Shown in pieces: positions 28,407-36,205 of a stretch of DNA of 49,935 nucleotides (position 1 is its first letter; every line of letters begins with the position of its first letter). A model generated the notes under the pieces. It did not search any database. It saw nothing but the letters and a program-made list of their open reading frames with translations, and was not told where the DNA came from. Made by a program: the position numbers and the translations under genes. Source of the DNA: Pseudomonadota bacterium (GTDB taxonomy: Bacteria; Pseudomonadota; Gammaproteobacteria; Burkholderiales; Burkholderiaceae_C); NCBI GenBank assembly GCA_018241185.1, contig JAFEEH010000238.1, positions 1 through 49,935 on the forward strand. Direction: 5' to 3'.

Positions 28407-28533
28407 GTTTCGTTCCTGGAGCGGCGTGCGCACCGTGCGCCACACCCTGCTCCCGATCTTGTGGCCCACGCACCGGCGCCGGCAAGCCGCCGGATTGCAT
28501 AGGCCGCTCGGCGAGACGGCCCTGCTTGGCCGG

Positions 28534-29418
28534 TCAGCGCCGGGCCAGGATCTCGACCAGTTCGGGCACGTAGCGCTGCGCGCCGCCGGCCTGCACCGCG
28601 TGCGCGAAAGTGCCGAGCACCGCATCGGCGATGCCCTGCGCGGCGCCGATGTCGTGGGCCATCTCGGTGTAGTAGCCCAGGTCCTTCTGCGCGTTGCTCA
28701 TCGCGAAGCGCAGCGTGTTCGGGTCGCGCTCGGTGATGAAGGGCTTCAGGCGCTCCAGCGCCACGCCGCCCCCGCCCCCCTTGGCCAGCACATCGACGAA
28801 GACCTGCGGGTCGACGCCCGAGCCCTGCGCGCAGGCGGCGGCCTCGGCGATCAGCGCCACGGTGCCCAGCGACACGTAGTTGTGCAGCAGCTTCATGCTG
28901 TGGCCGGTGCCCACGCCGCCGGTGTGCGTGATGTTCTCGGCAAAGCAGGCCAGCAGCGGCCGGCATTCGTCGAACAGCGCGGCGTCGCCGCCCACCAGCA
29001 GGTTGAGCCGGCCTTCGGCCGCTTCCTTGGGCGTGCGCGTCATCGGCGCATCGAGGAAGCGCACGCCGGCCGCCTGCACCGCCTCGGCCACGCGCAGCGT
29101 CGACGAAGGAATGGCCGTCGAGCAGTCGATGACCACCGCACCAGGCTTGAGCGACTTCAGCAGGCCGCCCTCGCCGAGCAGAACCGCCTCGACCTGGGGC
29201 GAGCCGGTCACGCAGAGGATGACGACGTCGGCCACGGCGCCCAGCTCGGTGGTGCTGGCAACGCTCTTCGCCCCCGCCGCCTGGAGTGCATCGAGCGGCT
29301 GGTTGCCCGGGTGTTCGAGCACGGTGAGCGCGTAGCCGTGCTTGAGGATGTTGGTGGCGATGCCATGGCCCATCAGGCCGATGCCGACCATGCCGATCGA
29401 AGGTTTGCTGCTGCTCAT
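28534..29418 (-). CDS. NAD(P)-dependent 3-hydroxyisobutyrate dehydrogenase-like oxidoreductase
   Basis: A 294-residue beta-hydroxyacid dehydrogenase. GIGLMG (residues 12-17) binds the dinucleotide; GTGHSMKLLHN carries the catalytic lysine and asparagine. The substrate loop reads DAPMTRTPKEA where classical members have DAPVSGG, indicating another substrate subgroup. The start at 29418 has AGGAG upstream on the minus strand. The family oxidises or reduces 3-hydroxy acids such as 3-hydroxyisobutyrate, tartronate semialdehyde or related compounds. It is 16 nt downstream of the LysR gene on the same strand, so the two may be co-transcribed. Confidence 0.88.
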   Translation of the reverse strand: MSSSKPSIGMVGIGLMGHGIATNILKHGYALTVLEHPGNQPLDALQAAGAKSVASTTELGAVADVVILCVTGSPQVEAVLLGEGGLLKSLKPGAVVIDCSTAIPSSTLRVAEAVQAAGVRFLDAPMTRTPKEAAEGRLNLLVGGDAALFDECRPLLACFAENITHTGGVGTGHSMKLLHNYVSLGTVALIAEAAACAQGSGVDPQVFVDVLAKGGGGGVALERLKPFITERDPNTLRFAMSNAQKDLGYYTEMAHDIGAAQGIADAVLGTFAHAVQAGGAQRYVPELVEILARR

Positions 29419-29434
29419 GCGTCTGGCTCCTGGT

Positions 29435-30448
29435 TCAGGTTCTGGATGTCGGGCGCGATTGTCGTGCGGCGGCAGGCGGCGCGCTGGCACCGGGGCGTCG
29501 CGCCGCCTTGCGCGCGGACGCGGCGGCGGCCGGCGACGGCAGCGCGGCCACCATCGCCTCGCAGCGCTGGCGCAGCAGCGCGTGCAACTGCTGCACGGCC
29601 GGCGAGTACTGGCCACGGTGCGGGCACACGAGGTGCAGCGGCGCAGGCTCGCCACGCAGTTGCGGCAGCAGCTGCACGAGGCGCCCCGCCCGCACGTCCT
29701 CGCCGACGTCGAGCCAGGACTTGTAGGCGATGCCCTCGCCGTCCAGCGCCAGCCGGTGGATCAGTTCGCCGTCGTCGCTCTGGATCGGGCCGCGCACGTT
29801 CGCCACCACACGGTCTTCCCCATCGAAGAAGGTCCAGCGGTCGTGGATGCGGCTGCTCAGCGCGTACGTCAGGCAGGCGTGGCCGGCCAGCCCGTCGACC
29901 GATGCCGGCGGGCCGCAGCGCTGCACATAGCCGGGCGAAGCCACGAGCACGCGCCGGTTCCCGGTCGCCAGCGGCAGCGCGACGAAGCTCGCGTCGGGCG
30001 GCGGCCCGTAGCGCACCGCGACATCGATCGGTTCCTTGAACACGTCCGACACGCGGTCGGACATGAACAGGCGCAGCATCAGCTTGGGGTGCTGCCGCCG
30101 GAAGGCCGCGAGCCAGGGCAGCAACACGTTGCGGCCGAGGTCGGAGGGCGTGGCCACCTGCAGCACGCCGCGCAGTTCCGCGTCTTCGGCGCGCAGTTCG
30201 TCCTGCCCGGCGCGCAGGCTCTCGAGCGCTGCGCGGGCGTGCGGCAGGTAGCGCTCGCCCTCGGCCGTCAGGCGCAGGCTGCGGGTGGAACGGGCGAAGA
30301 GCCGGATGCCCAGCTCGCGCTCCAGCCGCTGGATCGCGGCGCTCACCTGGCCGGGCAGCAGGTCGGCCTCGCGCGCCGCGTGGGAAAAGCTGCCCAGGGC
30401 CGCCGCGCGGTCGAACAGGGCCAGGTCGTCGAAGCGGACCATTTTCAC
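29435..30448 (-). CDS. LysR-family transcriptional regulator
   Basis: A 337-residue LysR protein with an N-terminal helix-turn-helix (FSHAAREADLLPGQVSAAIQ) and a substrate-binding domain of the CrgA/YhjC subgroup (residues about 90-295). About 40 residues beyond the usual end are Ala/Pro/Arg-rich. It is divergent from a zinc-type alcohol dehydrogenase/quinone reductase gene with 103 bp between, the standard LysR-target layout, and upstream of a dehydrogenase gene on its own strand. An alternative ATG two codons downstream is possible. Confidence 0.9.
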   Translation of the reverse strand: MKMVRFDDLALFDRAAALGSFSHAAREADLLPGQVSAAIQRLERELGIRLFARSTRSLRLTAEGERYLPHARAALESLRAGQDELRAEDAELRGVLQVATPSDLGRNVLLPWLAAFRRQHPKLMLRLFMSDRVSDVFKEPIDVAVRYGPPPDASFVALPLATGNRRVLVASPGYVQRCGPPASVDGLAGHACLTYALSSRIHDRWTFFDGEDRVVANVRGPIQSDDGELIHRLALDGEGIAYKSWLDVGEDVRAGRLVQLLPQLRGEPAPLHLVCPHRGQYSPAVQQLHALLRQRCEAMVAALPSPAAAASARKAARRPGASAPPAAARQSRPTSRT

Positions 30449-30551
30449 TCCGGCAATGAAAGTGTTGCCTGATTTTGCCGCTTACAGAACAAGCAGGGAC
30501 GTTGCACCATTCACCCATCCTCTTTCGACCACTTCTTCCTCGGAGCCCGCC

Positions 30552-31559
30552 ATGAAAGCCATCGCCTACACCCAGCACGGCCTGCCCATCGACGACCCGG
30601 CCGCACTCGTCGACATCGACGTCCCCATGCCCCTGCCCGGCCCGCGCGACCTGCTGGTGCAGGTGCAGGCCGTGTCGGTGAACCCGGTCGACACCAAGGT
30701 GCGCATGAACTCGCCCGTGACGACCCCGCGCGTGCTGGGCTGGGACGCGGTCGGCACCGTGCATGCCGTCGGTGCGGAGGTCACGCTGTTCAAGCCGGGC
30801 GACGAGGTGTTCTACGCCGGCGCCATCGACCGGCCCGGCAGCAACAGCGAATACCACCTGGTGGACGAGCGCATCGTCGGCCGCAAGCCGCGCAGCCTGG
30901 GCGCCGCCGAGGCCGCGGCGCTGCCGCTCACGGCCATCACGGCGTGGGAGCTGCTCTTCGACCGCCTCGGCGTACCCGAGGGCGGTGGCGCGGGCCAGAG
31001 CCTGCTGGTGGTCGGTGCAGCCGGCGGCGTGGGATCGGTACTGGTGCAACTGGCGCGGCAGCTCACGCAGCTCACCGTGATCGGCACCGCGTCGCGGCCC
31101 GAAACGGCCGACTGGGTGAAGGCGCAGGGCGCCCACCATGTGATCGACCACAGCCGCCCGCTGGCGGCCGAGCTGGAGGCTGCGGGCCTGCCCAAGGTGT
31201 CGATGGTGGCCAGCCTCACGCACACCGACCAGCACTACCTGCAGCTCATTGCCGCGCTGCAACCCCAGGGCCGCCTCGCGCTCATCGACGATCCCGCCAC
31301 CCTGGACGCGCGCCCGCTCAAATCCAAGAGCATCTCGCTGCACTGGGAGCTCATGTTCACCCGCTCGCTTTACCAGACGCCCGACATGCAGCGTCAGCAC
31401 GATCTGCTCGAGCGCGTCGCTGCGCTGGTCGACGCCGGCACGCTGCGCAGCACCGCCAGCGAACACTTCGGCACCATCGACGCCGCCAACCTGCGCCGCG
31501 CCCATGCGCTGGTCCAGAGCAACCGCTCACGCGGCAAGGCCGTGCTCGCGGGCTTCTGA
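30552..31559 (+). CDS. Zinc-binding alcohol dehydrogenase family protein (quinone reductase-like)
   Basis: A 335-residue MDR-superfamily enzyme. The GroES-like N-terminal half contains VSVNPVDTKVR and GWDAVGTV; the Rossmann half has VVGAAGGVGSVLVQLARQ. The catalytic zinc ligands of true alcohol dehydrogenases are not evident, so it belongs with the zinc-free NADPH quinone or enone reductases. Likely target of the divergent LysR regulator. The physiological substrate is not readable from sequence; electrophile or quinone detoxification is the usual role. Confidence 0.9.
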   Translation: MKAIAYTQHGLPIDDPAALVDIDVPMPLPGPRDLLVQVQAVSVNPVDTKVRMNSPVTTPRVLGWDAVGTVHAVGAEVTLFKPGDEVFYAGAIDRPGSNSEYHLVDERIVGRKPRSLGAAEAAALPLTAITAWELLFDRLGVPEGGGAGQSLLVVGAAGGVGSVLVQLARQLTQLTVIGTASRPETADWVKAQGAHHVIDHSRPLAAELEAAGLPKVSMVASLTHTDQHYLQLIAALQPQGRLALIDDPATLDARPLKSKSISLHWELMFTRSLYQTPDMQRQHDLLERVAALVDAGTLRSTASEHFGTIDAANLRRAHALVQSNRSRGKAVLAGF

Positions 31560-31648
31560 ACGTTGCTGCGTGCCCCTGTCGCGCAGGGCACAGAAAGCCG
31601 CGGCGGCGCTTGCTAGCGTGGCGGCCTGCAGACTTCTTCCGGAGCCTC

Positions 31649-32074
31649 ATGCGCCACGCCCCCTCGCCCCCGGTGCGCGTCATCGACCCGACGCGCGACA
31701 GCTTCAAGGACCTCTTCGCGAAGGTGCCGGCCGACGGCCCCGTGGTCATGCTGAATCTGCTGGCCTTCCGCGACGAGGCCGCCGACCCGCCCGAAGCGCC
31801 GCGCCGCAGCGGCCGCACGGCCTACGCCGCCTACGCGGAGGCGGTGGCGCCCCTGCTGGCGCGCGTGGGCGCGCAGGTGCTGTGGGCCGGCGAGGCGAGA
31901 CACGGCCTGGTCGCGCCGCCGGGCGAGCACTGGGACGAGGTGCTGCTGGTGGCCTACCCCTCGCGCGATGCCTTCGTGGCGATGCTCAAGTCGGCCGACT
32001 ACCAGGCCATCGTGCACCACCGCACGGCCGGGCTGCGCGACGCGCGCCTGATCGCCACCCTGGCACACAGCTGA
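31649..32074 (+). CDS. DUF1330-like dimeric alpha-beta barrel protein
   Basis: A 141-residue protein starting at 31649 with GGAG 5 nt upstream. The core pattern VVMLNLLAFRDEA, a middle helix, DEVLLVAYPSRDAFVAMLKS and a final helix fits the DUF1330 type of ferredoxin-like dimeric barrel. The function of this family is unknown. It lies 89 bp after the quinone-reductase-like gene, with a GTGCCC/GGGCAC hairpin between, so co-transcription is uncertain. Confidence 0.75.
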   Translation: MRHAPSPPVRVIDPTRDSFKDLFAKVPADGPVVMLNLLAFRDEAADPPEAPRRSGRTAYAAYAEAVAPLLARVGAQVLWAGEARHGLVAPPGEHWDEVLLVAYPSRDAFVAMLKSADYQAIVHHRTAGLRDARLIATLAHS

Positions 32075-32096
32075 GAGCTGAAGCCTCGGCGCCCGC

Positions 32097-33122
32097 TCAG
32101 CCCGCCAGCGACGAGCCGCGCACGCGCAGCGCACCCGGCAGCAGCAGTTCACGCGCCGGACCTTCCAGGCCGTGCAGGCGCTCGACGAGGCAGCCGGCCG
32201 CCGCGCGGCCGATCTCGTCGGTGGGCTGCGCCAGGGTCGAGAGGCCCGGGCCGATCAGCGAGGCCCATTCGGGGTCGTCGAAGCCGAGGAAGCCCAGCTC
32301 CTGACCGAACTGCCAGCCCAGCCGGTTCATGGCCTGCGCGATGCGCAGCGTGACGACCGCATTGCCGGCCACCACCGCTGCGCGCCGGCTTCGGCCGGCC
32401 CGGCGGCGCAGCGCGCGCAGGGCCTGCACCAGGGCATCTTCCTCGCCTTCGGCGTTTTCGAAGACTTCGCCACGCAGCGCCGTGGTGTGCGCGGCCAGGC
32501 AGGCGCCGAAGGCCGCGGCACGCTCGCGCCGCGTGCTCACGCCCTGCTGCGGCTCGGTGACGTAGAGCAGTTCGCGCCAGCCGTTGTCCAGCAGGTGCCC
32601 ACAGGCCTGGGCCATGGCGCCCGCGTTGTCGAGCGAGACGAAGTCGGCCGTCATGCCGGCATGCCGGCGATCGACCAGCACCGCCGGCTTGCCGTGCGTG
32701 GCGACGGCATCGACCACGCCTGCGCCGCGGCCCAGCGTGTTGAGGATGAAGCCGTCGACCTGGTAGCCGGCCAGCGCGTCGATGGCCTCGCGCTCGCGGC
32801 CGGTTTCGTTGCCCATGTTGAAGAGCATGACGAGGTAACCGGCATCCTGGCAGGCCTTCTCGGCGCCGCGCAGCACCGCCACCGAGTAAGGGTTGGTGAT
32901 GTCGGCGACGATGAGGCCGATGAGCCGCGAGCGGCCGCGGCTGAGGGCCTGCGCCATCGGGCTGGGCGTGTAGCCGAGCTGCGCGATGGCGGCCTCGACC
33001 CGGGCCGCGATGTCGTCGGACAGGAGGCGCTCGCGGTGGTTGAAGAAGCGCGAGACGGTGGCTTTGGAGACGCCTGCGGCGTGGGCGACGTCGGCGATGG
33101 TGGCGCGGCGGGGGGGGTTCAT
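32097..33122 (-). CDS. LacI-family transcriptional regulator
   Basis: A 341-residue repressor. The N-terminal helix-turn-helix and hinge are complete (ATIADVAHAAGVSKATVSRF, then NYTP-like GYTPSPMAQAL), followed by a periplasmic-binding-like effector domain (LIGLIVADITNPYSV to the end). Effector domains of this type bind sugars or sugar acids. There is no adjacent sugar operon: the convergent neighbour is DUF1330 and the upstream side is a long repeat region. Its targets therefore lie elsewhere. Confidence 0.92.
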   Translation of the reverse strand: MNPPRRATIADVAHAAGVSKATVSRFFNHRERLLSDDIAARVEAAIAQLGYTPSPMAQALSRGRSRLIGLIVADITNPYSVAVLRGAEKACQDAGYLVMLFNMGNETGREREAIDALAGYQVDGFILNTLGRGAGVVDAVATHGKPAVLVDRRHAGMTADFVSLDNAGAMAQACGHLLDNGWRELLYVTEPQQGVSTRRERAAAFGACLAAHTTALRGEVFENAEGEEDALVQALRALRRRAGRSRRAAVVAGNAVVTLRIAQAMNRLGWQFGQELGFLGFDDPEWASLIGPGLSTLAQPTDEIGRAAAGCLVERLHGLEGPARELLLPGALRVRGSSLAG

Positions 33123-33186
33123 GGGATCGCGTGCTCTGGCCGCAGGGCCATGAGGTTTGACGAAGCTCGCACTGCGCCTCCTCCGA

Positions 33187-33918
33187 GGCAGGAGCCGGGA
33201 ATGCCGCCCGGCGGCGGCCTGACTTTCTTTTGCTTCGCCAAAAGAAAGTCAGCAAAGAAAAGGCGACCCCACTGTCTGCGTCCCCTTCGCTTCGCTACGG
33301 GGCAACCTGCGGTGCTCGCGGCTGGCGGGGTCCGCGCAAACTCGCTTCGCTCAAACATGCGCGGCCCTTTTCCCGCCAGCCGCTGCGCTCCTCGGCGCAG
33401 ACAGAGGGGACCCGGGGCCCGGGTCAACAAGGCTGCTGCGCAGCCTTGTCCTTCGGCCGGCTTTGCTCCCTCTCCCTCTGGGAGAGGGTTGGGGTGAGGG
33501 CACGCGGCCTGGGCACGACACGCCTCATCCACCGCCCGGTGCCCTCACCCCTGCCCTCTCCCAGAGGGAGAGGGAGTAAGAGTGCGCCGCGCAGCGGCTC
33601 ATACTGCGCGGGGCCGAGCGAAGCGATGGCCCGTTCTGATGGGTCCCTTCTGGATGCGCCTGCGACGTGGCGCTGGCGGGGTGGCAGCTGTGCCGCGTGC
33701 GGACACAGCTGCTTCGTGATCTGACTCGCTGCAGCTGTTCGAGCGCAGCGCGAAGCGCGTAGCGAGTTCTGCAGCGCACCCCGGCAGCGTCGCGGCGCAG
33801 GTTGCCCGTAGCGAAGCGGAGGGTCGCAGCCAGCAGGGTCGCCTTTTCTTTGCCTACTTTCTTTTGGCGAAGCAAAAGAAAGTAGGTCGCCCGCCGGGGC
33901 GACATCCCGGCTCCTGCC
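33187..33918. repeat. Large inverted arrangement of intergenic repeats
   Basis: The 828-bp gap 33123-33950 has no convincing gene. Its ends are inverted copies of one element: left from GGCAGGAGCCGGGA (33187-33200), right ending with its complement (33905-33918). Each copy holds a perfect 14-bp hairpin: 33219-33232/33239-33252 with loop CTTCGC, and 33853-33866/33873-33886 with loop GCGAAG. Similarity continues inward through AAGGCGACCC and CTTCGCTACGGG-type stretches for roughly 130 bp per arm, to about 33320 and 33785. The hairpins could also act as transcript barriers for the LacI and PQQ dehydrogenase genes. Confidence 0.75.
33467..33575. repeat. Central 37-bp inverted repeat within the repeat block
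   Basis: The left arm (33467-33503) and right arm (33539-33575) are reverse complements over about 37 nt with one or two differences, spaced by 35 nt. Each arm itself contains a CCCTCTCCC/GGGAGAGGG hairpin followed by a GGGTGAGGGCA stretch. It marks the centre of the larger inverted structure. Confidence 0.75.
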
Positions 33919-33950
33919 CCCGCCCACCTGCAAGGCAAAAAACAGGCAAC

Positions 33951-36068
33951 CTACTTCGGCCTGACGGCATCCGCCGTCCCCTGAATGAACGCCTTGATCG
34001 CCTCGATGTCCTCCATCGACAGCTTCCCCGTGAAGTCCGGCATCCCCCGCGTCATCGCCGGCCCCTTGAGCACGAACTTGTCCAGGTTCTCGATGAAGGC
34101 CGAATTCATGTAGCCCAGGTTCGGGATGTTCCCGCCGCGGTCCACCCCCGGCACGCCGTGGCAGAACACGCAATTCGCCACGTACAGGCCGGTGCCCTTC
34201 TCCACCTTGGCCGGGTCGTACTTCACGCCCTGCACCAGCTTGTCCATGCTGTACTGCACGAAGTCGGGCATCTTGGCGCTGCCGCCCACGGCAAAGGTGT
34301 AGACCGTGCCCGGGCCCTGGCGCTCGGTGGCGCGCTGGGCCAGACCGTAGACGCCGCCCCATCCCACGGCGACGGACACATACTGCTTACCATCCACCAT
34401 GTAGGTCGCGGGCGCCGCGACCACGCCGGTGCCGGTGGGCGTCTCCCACAGCTTCTCGCCGTTCTTCGCGTTGTACGCGACCATGCGCCCGTCCGCCGTG
34501 CCCTGGAACACCAGGTTGCCCGCGGTGGTGAGCGTGCCGCCGTTCCATGGCGACACATGCTCCACGCCCCAGGCCTCCCTCTGTGCGACCGGATCCCAGG
34601 CCACCAGCCGGCCCATGGGCTTGCTCTTGGGCGGCTCCGCGTTGACGAACTTCGCGGTGTTCCAGCCCATGTCGGAGTGCGGACGCAGCGGCGCGCTCTC
34701 GTTGAACTTCCAGTCCTTGTCGTCCATCAGGTTCAGCGGCACATGCTGCGCCGGCAGGTAGACCAGCCCGGTCTGCGGATTGAAGGACATGGGGTGCCAG
34801 TTGTGTGCGCCGAACGGCCCGGGGATGGCGTCGTAGGGCTTGGCGCCGTCGCGCGCGGCCGCCATCTCGATGGGGCGTCCCTTGCTGTCGTAGCCGCTGG
34901 CCCAGTTGACCTCGACGAAGTTCTTGGCCGAGATGAACTGCCCGTTGGTGCGGTCGATGACGAAGAAGAAGCCGTTCTTGGGCGCGTGCAAGATCACCTT
35001 GCGCGCCTTGCCATTGACCTTGATGTCGGCCAGGATCATCGGCTGCGTCGAGGTGTAGTCCCAGTTGTCGCCCGGCGTCTCCTGGTAGTGCCACTTGTAC
35101 TTGCCGGTGTCGGGGTCGAGCGCGACGATCGACGCCAGGTACAGGTTGTCGCCGCCCTTGGGGCTGCGCTTGCGGTGCGACCAGGGTGAGCCGTTGCCGG
35201 TGCCGATGTACATGGTGTTGAGCTCGGGGTCGAAGGCCATCGTGTCCCACACCGTGCCGCCGCCACCGGCCTGCCACCACTTGCCGTCGGGGTCCCAGGT
35301 CTTGGCGGCCTTCGCCATCGACGCGTCCTCGAAGGGCTTGGCCGGGTCGCCCGGCACGGTGAACCAACGCCACTTCTGCTCGCCGGTGGCCGCGTCGTAG
35401 GCCGTGATGTAGCCGCGCACGCCGTACTCGGCGCCACCGTTGCCGATGATGACCTTGCCCTTGAACACGCGCGGCGCACCGGTGATGGTGTAGCTGCCGG
35501 TCTGGCCTTCGATCGTGTTCTTCTCCCAGACCTTCTGGCCGGTGGCGGCATCGAGCGCGATCAGGCGCCCGTCATAGGCGCCCACGTACACCTTGCCCTG
35601 CCACAGCGCCACGCCGCGGTTGACGACGTCGCAGCAGCCGCGGAAGCCCTTGGACCGGTCGACCTGCGGGTCGAAGGTCCAGATCTTCTGACCGGTGCGC
35701 GCGTCGATCGCGTGCACCACGCTCCACGAGGCGGTGACGTACATCACGCCGTCCACCACCAGCGGCGTGGCCTCCACGCCGCGCGTCGATTCGAGGTTGT
35801 ACGACCAGACCAGGCCCAGCTGCTTGACGTTGCCGGCGTCGATCTGGTTCAGGCGGCTGTAGCGCGTCTCGGCGTAATCCAGCCCGACGCTGGGCCAGTC
35901 CGGCGTCTTCGCGGCGTTGCTGCGGATGAAGTTGCCGTCGACCTTCTTCGCTGCGGCCGCCGCGCGGGCGGCGGCATCGCCCTGGGCATGCGCATCGAAC
36001 GCGCTGCCACCCACCCCAAGGACCATCCCCACGCCGAGCGCGAGGCCGGCGAGCCATTGAGCTTTCAT
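33951..36068 (-). CDS. PQQ-dependent quinohaemoprotein alcohol dehydrogenase (methanol/ethanol family)
   Basis: A 705-residue periplasmic enzyme with a signal peptide (cut near AHA-Q29). An eight-bladed PQQ propeller is followed by a cytochrome c domain. The adjacent-cysteine disulfide is Cys145-Cys146 (RGCCDVV). The expected cation ligands are Glu214, Asn292 and the catalytic Asp337 (DNWDYTS); position +2 is Thr339 where lanthanide-dependent enzymes have Asp, so a calcium enzyme is inferred. Haem is bound by Cys633/Cys636/His637 (CVFCH), with a Met ligand probably in GPAMTRGMP. Type II quinohaemoprotein dehydrogenases oxidise alcohols and pass electrons to the respiratory chain. Divergent from an AcoR-like regulator. 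No PQQ-synthesis genes are in the window. Confidence 0.93.
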   Translation of the reverse strand: MKAQWLAGLALGVGMVLGVGGSAFDAHAQGDAAARAAAAAKKVDGNFIRSNAAKTPDWPSVGLDYAETRYSRLNQIDAGNVKQLGLVWSYNLESTRGVEATPLVVDGVMYVTASWSVVHAIDARTGQKIWTFDPQVDRSKGFRGCCDVVNRGVALWQGKVYVGAYDGRLIALDAATGQKVWEKNTIEGQTGSYTITGAPRVFKGKVIIGNGGAEYGVRGYITAYDAATGEQKWRWFTVPGDPAKPFEDASMAKAAKTWDPDGKWWQAGGGGTVWDTMAFDPELNTMYIGTGNGSPWSHRKRSPKGGDNLYLASIVALDPDTGKYKWHYQETPGDNWDYTSTQPMILADIKVNGKARKVILHAPKNGFFFVIDRTNGQFISAKNFVEVNWASGYDSKGRPIEMAAARDGAKPYDAIPGPFGAHNWHPMSFNPQTGLVYLPAQHVPLNLMDDKDWKFNESAPLRPHSDMGWNTAKFVNAEPPKSKPMGRLVAWDPVAQREAWGVEHVSPWNGGTLTTAGNLVFQGTADGRMVAYNAKNGEKLWETPTGTGVVAAPATYMVDGKQYVSVAVGWGGVYGLAQRATERQGPGTVYTFAVGGSAKMPDFVQYSMDKLVQGVKYDPAKVEKGTGLYVANCVFCHGVPGVDRGGNIPNLGYMNSAFIENLDKFVLKGPAMTRGMPDFTGKLSMEDIEAIKAFIQGTADAVRPK

Positions 36069-36149
36069 CGCGATGTCTCCTGTCGTTGTGGCCGAAGGAT
36101 CGGCCGTGCGGCGCCGCCGATCACCTTCGGGATTTCCCCAGTGGGGGCC

Positions 36150-36166
36150 TGTTCCATTGCGGAACA
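36150..36166. promoter_or_regulatory. Palindromic candidate operator between PQQ dehydrogenase and AcoR-like genes
   Basis: TGTTCC, 5 nt, GGAACA, with perfect 6-bp arms, in the 137-bp divergent gap. A second short palindrome, CCCC-AGT-GGGG, lies next to it (36137-36147 region). Probable binding site of the Fis-type regulator encoded at 36206. Confidence 0.6.
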
Positions 36167-36205
36167 CATTCGGCGCACCCCATCCGGCGCCCGGAGCTCC
36201 CCCCG

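Noticed and set aside
33219-33886. The paired repeats as a CRISPR array or IS element ends
   Set aside because: There are only two inverted copies with no regular spacers, no cas genes and no transposase frame between them.
33230-33950. Short open frames inside the repeat block
   Set aside because: They run through palindromic repeats, lack ribosome sites and give arginine/serine-rich translations.
33951-36068. Lanthanide-dependent XoxF-type alcohol dehydrogenase
   Set aside because: The extra Asp two residues after the catalytic Asp is Thr339 here, and a C-terminal cytochrome domain is present.
36141-36160. Sigma-54 (-24/-12) promoter upstream of the AcoR-like gene
   Set aside because: GG and GC are spaced by 11 nt, not 10, and the regulator lacks the AAA+ domain needed to activate sigma-54.
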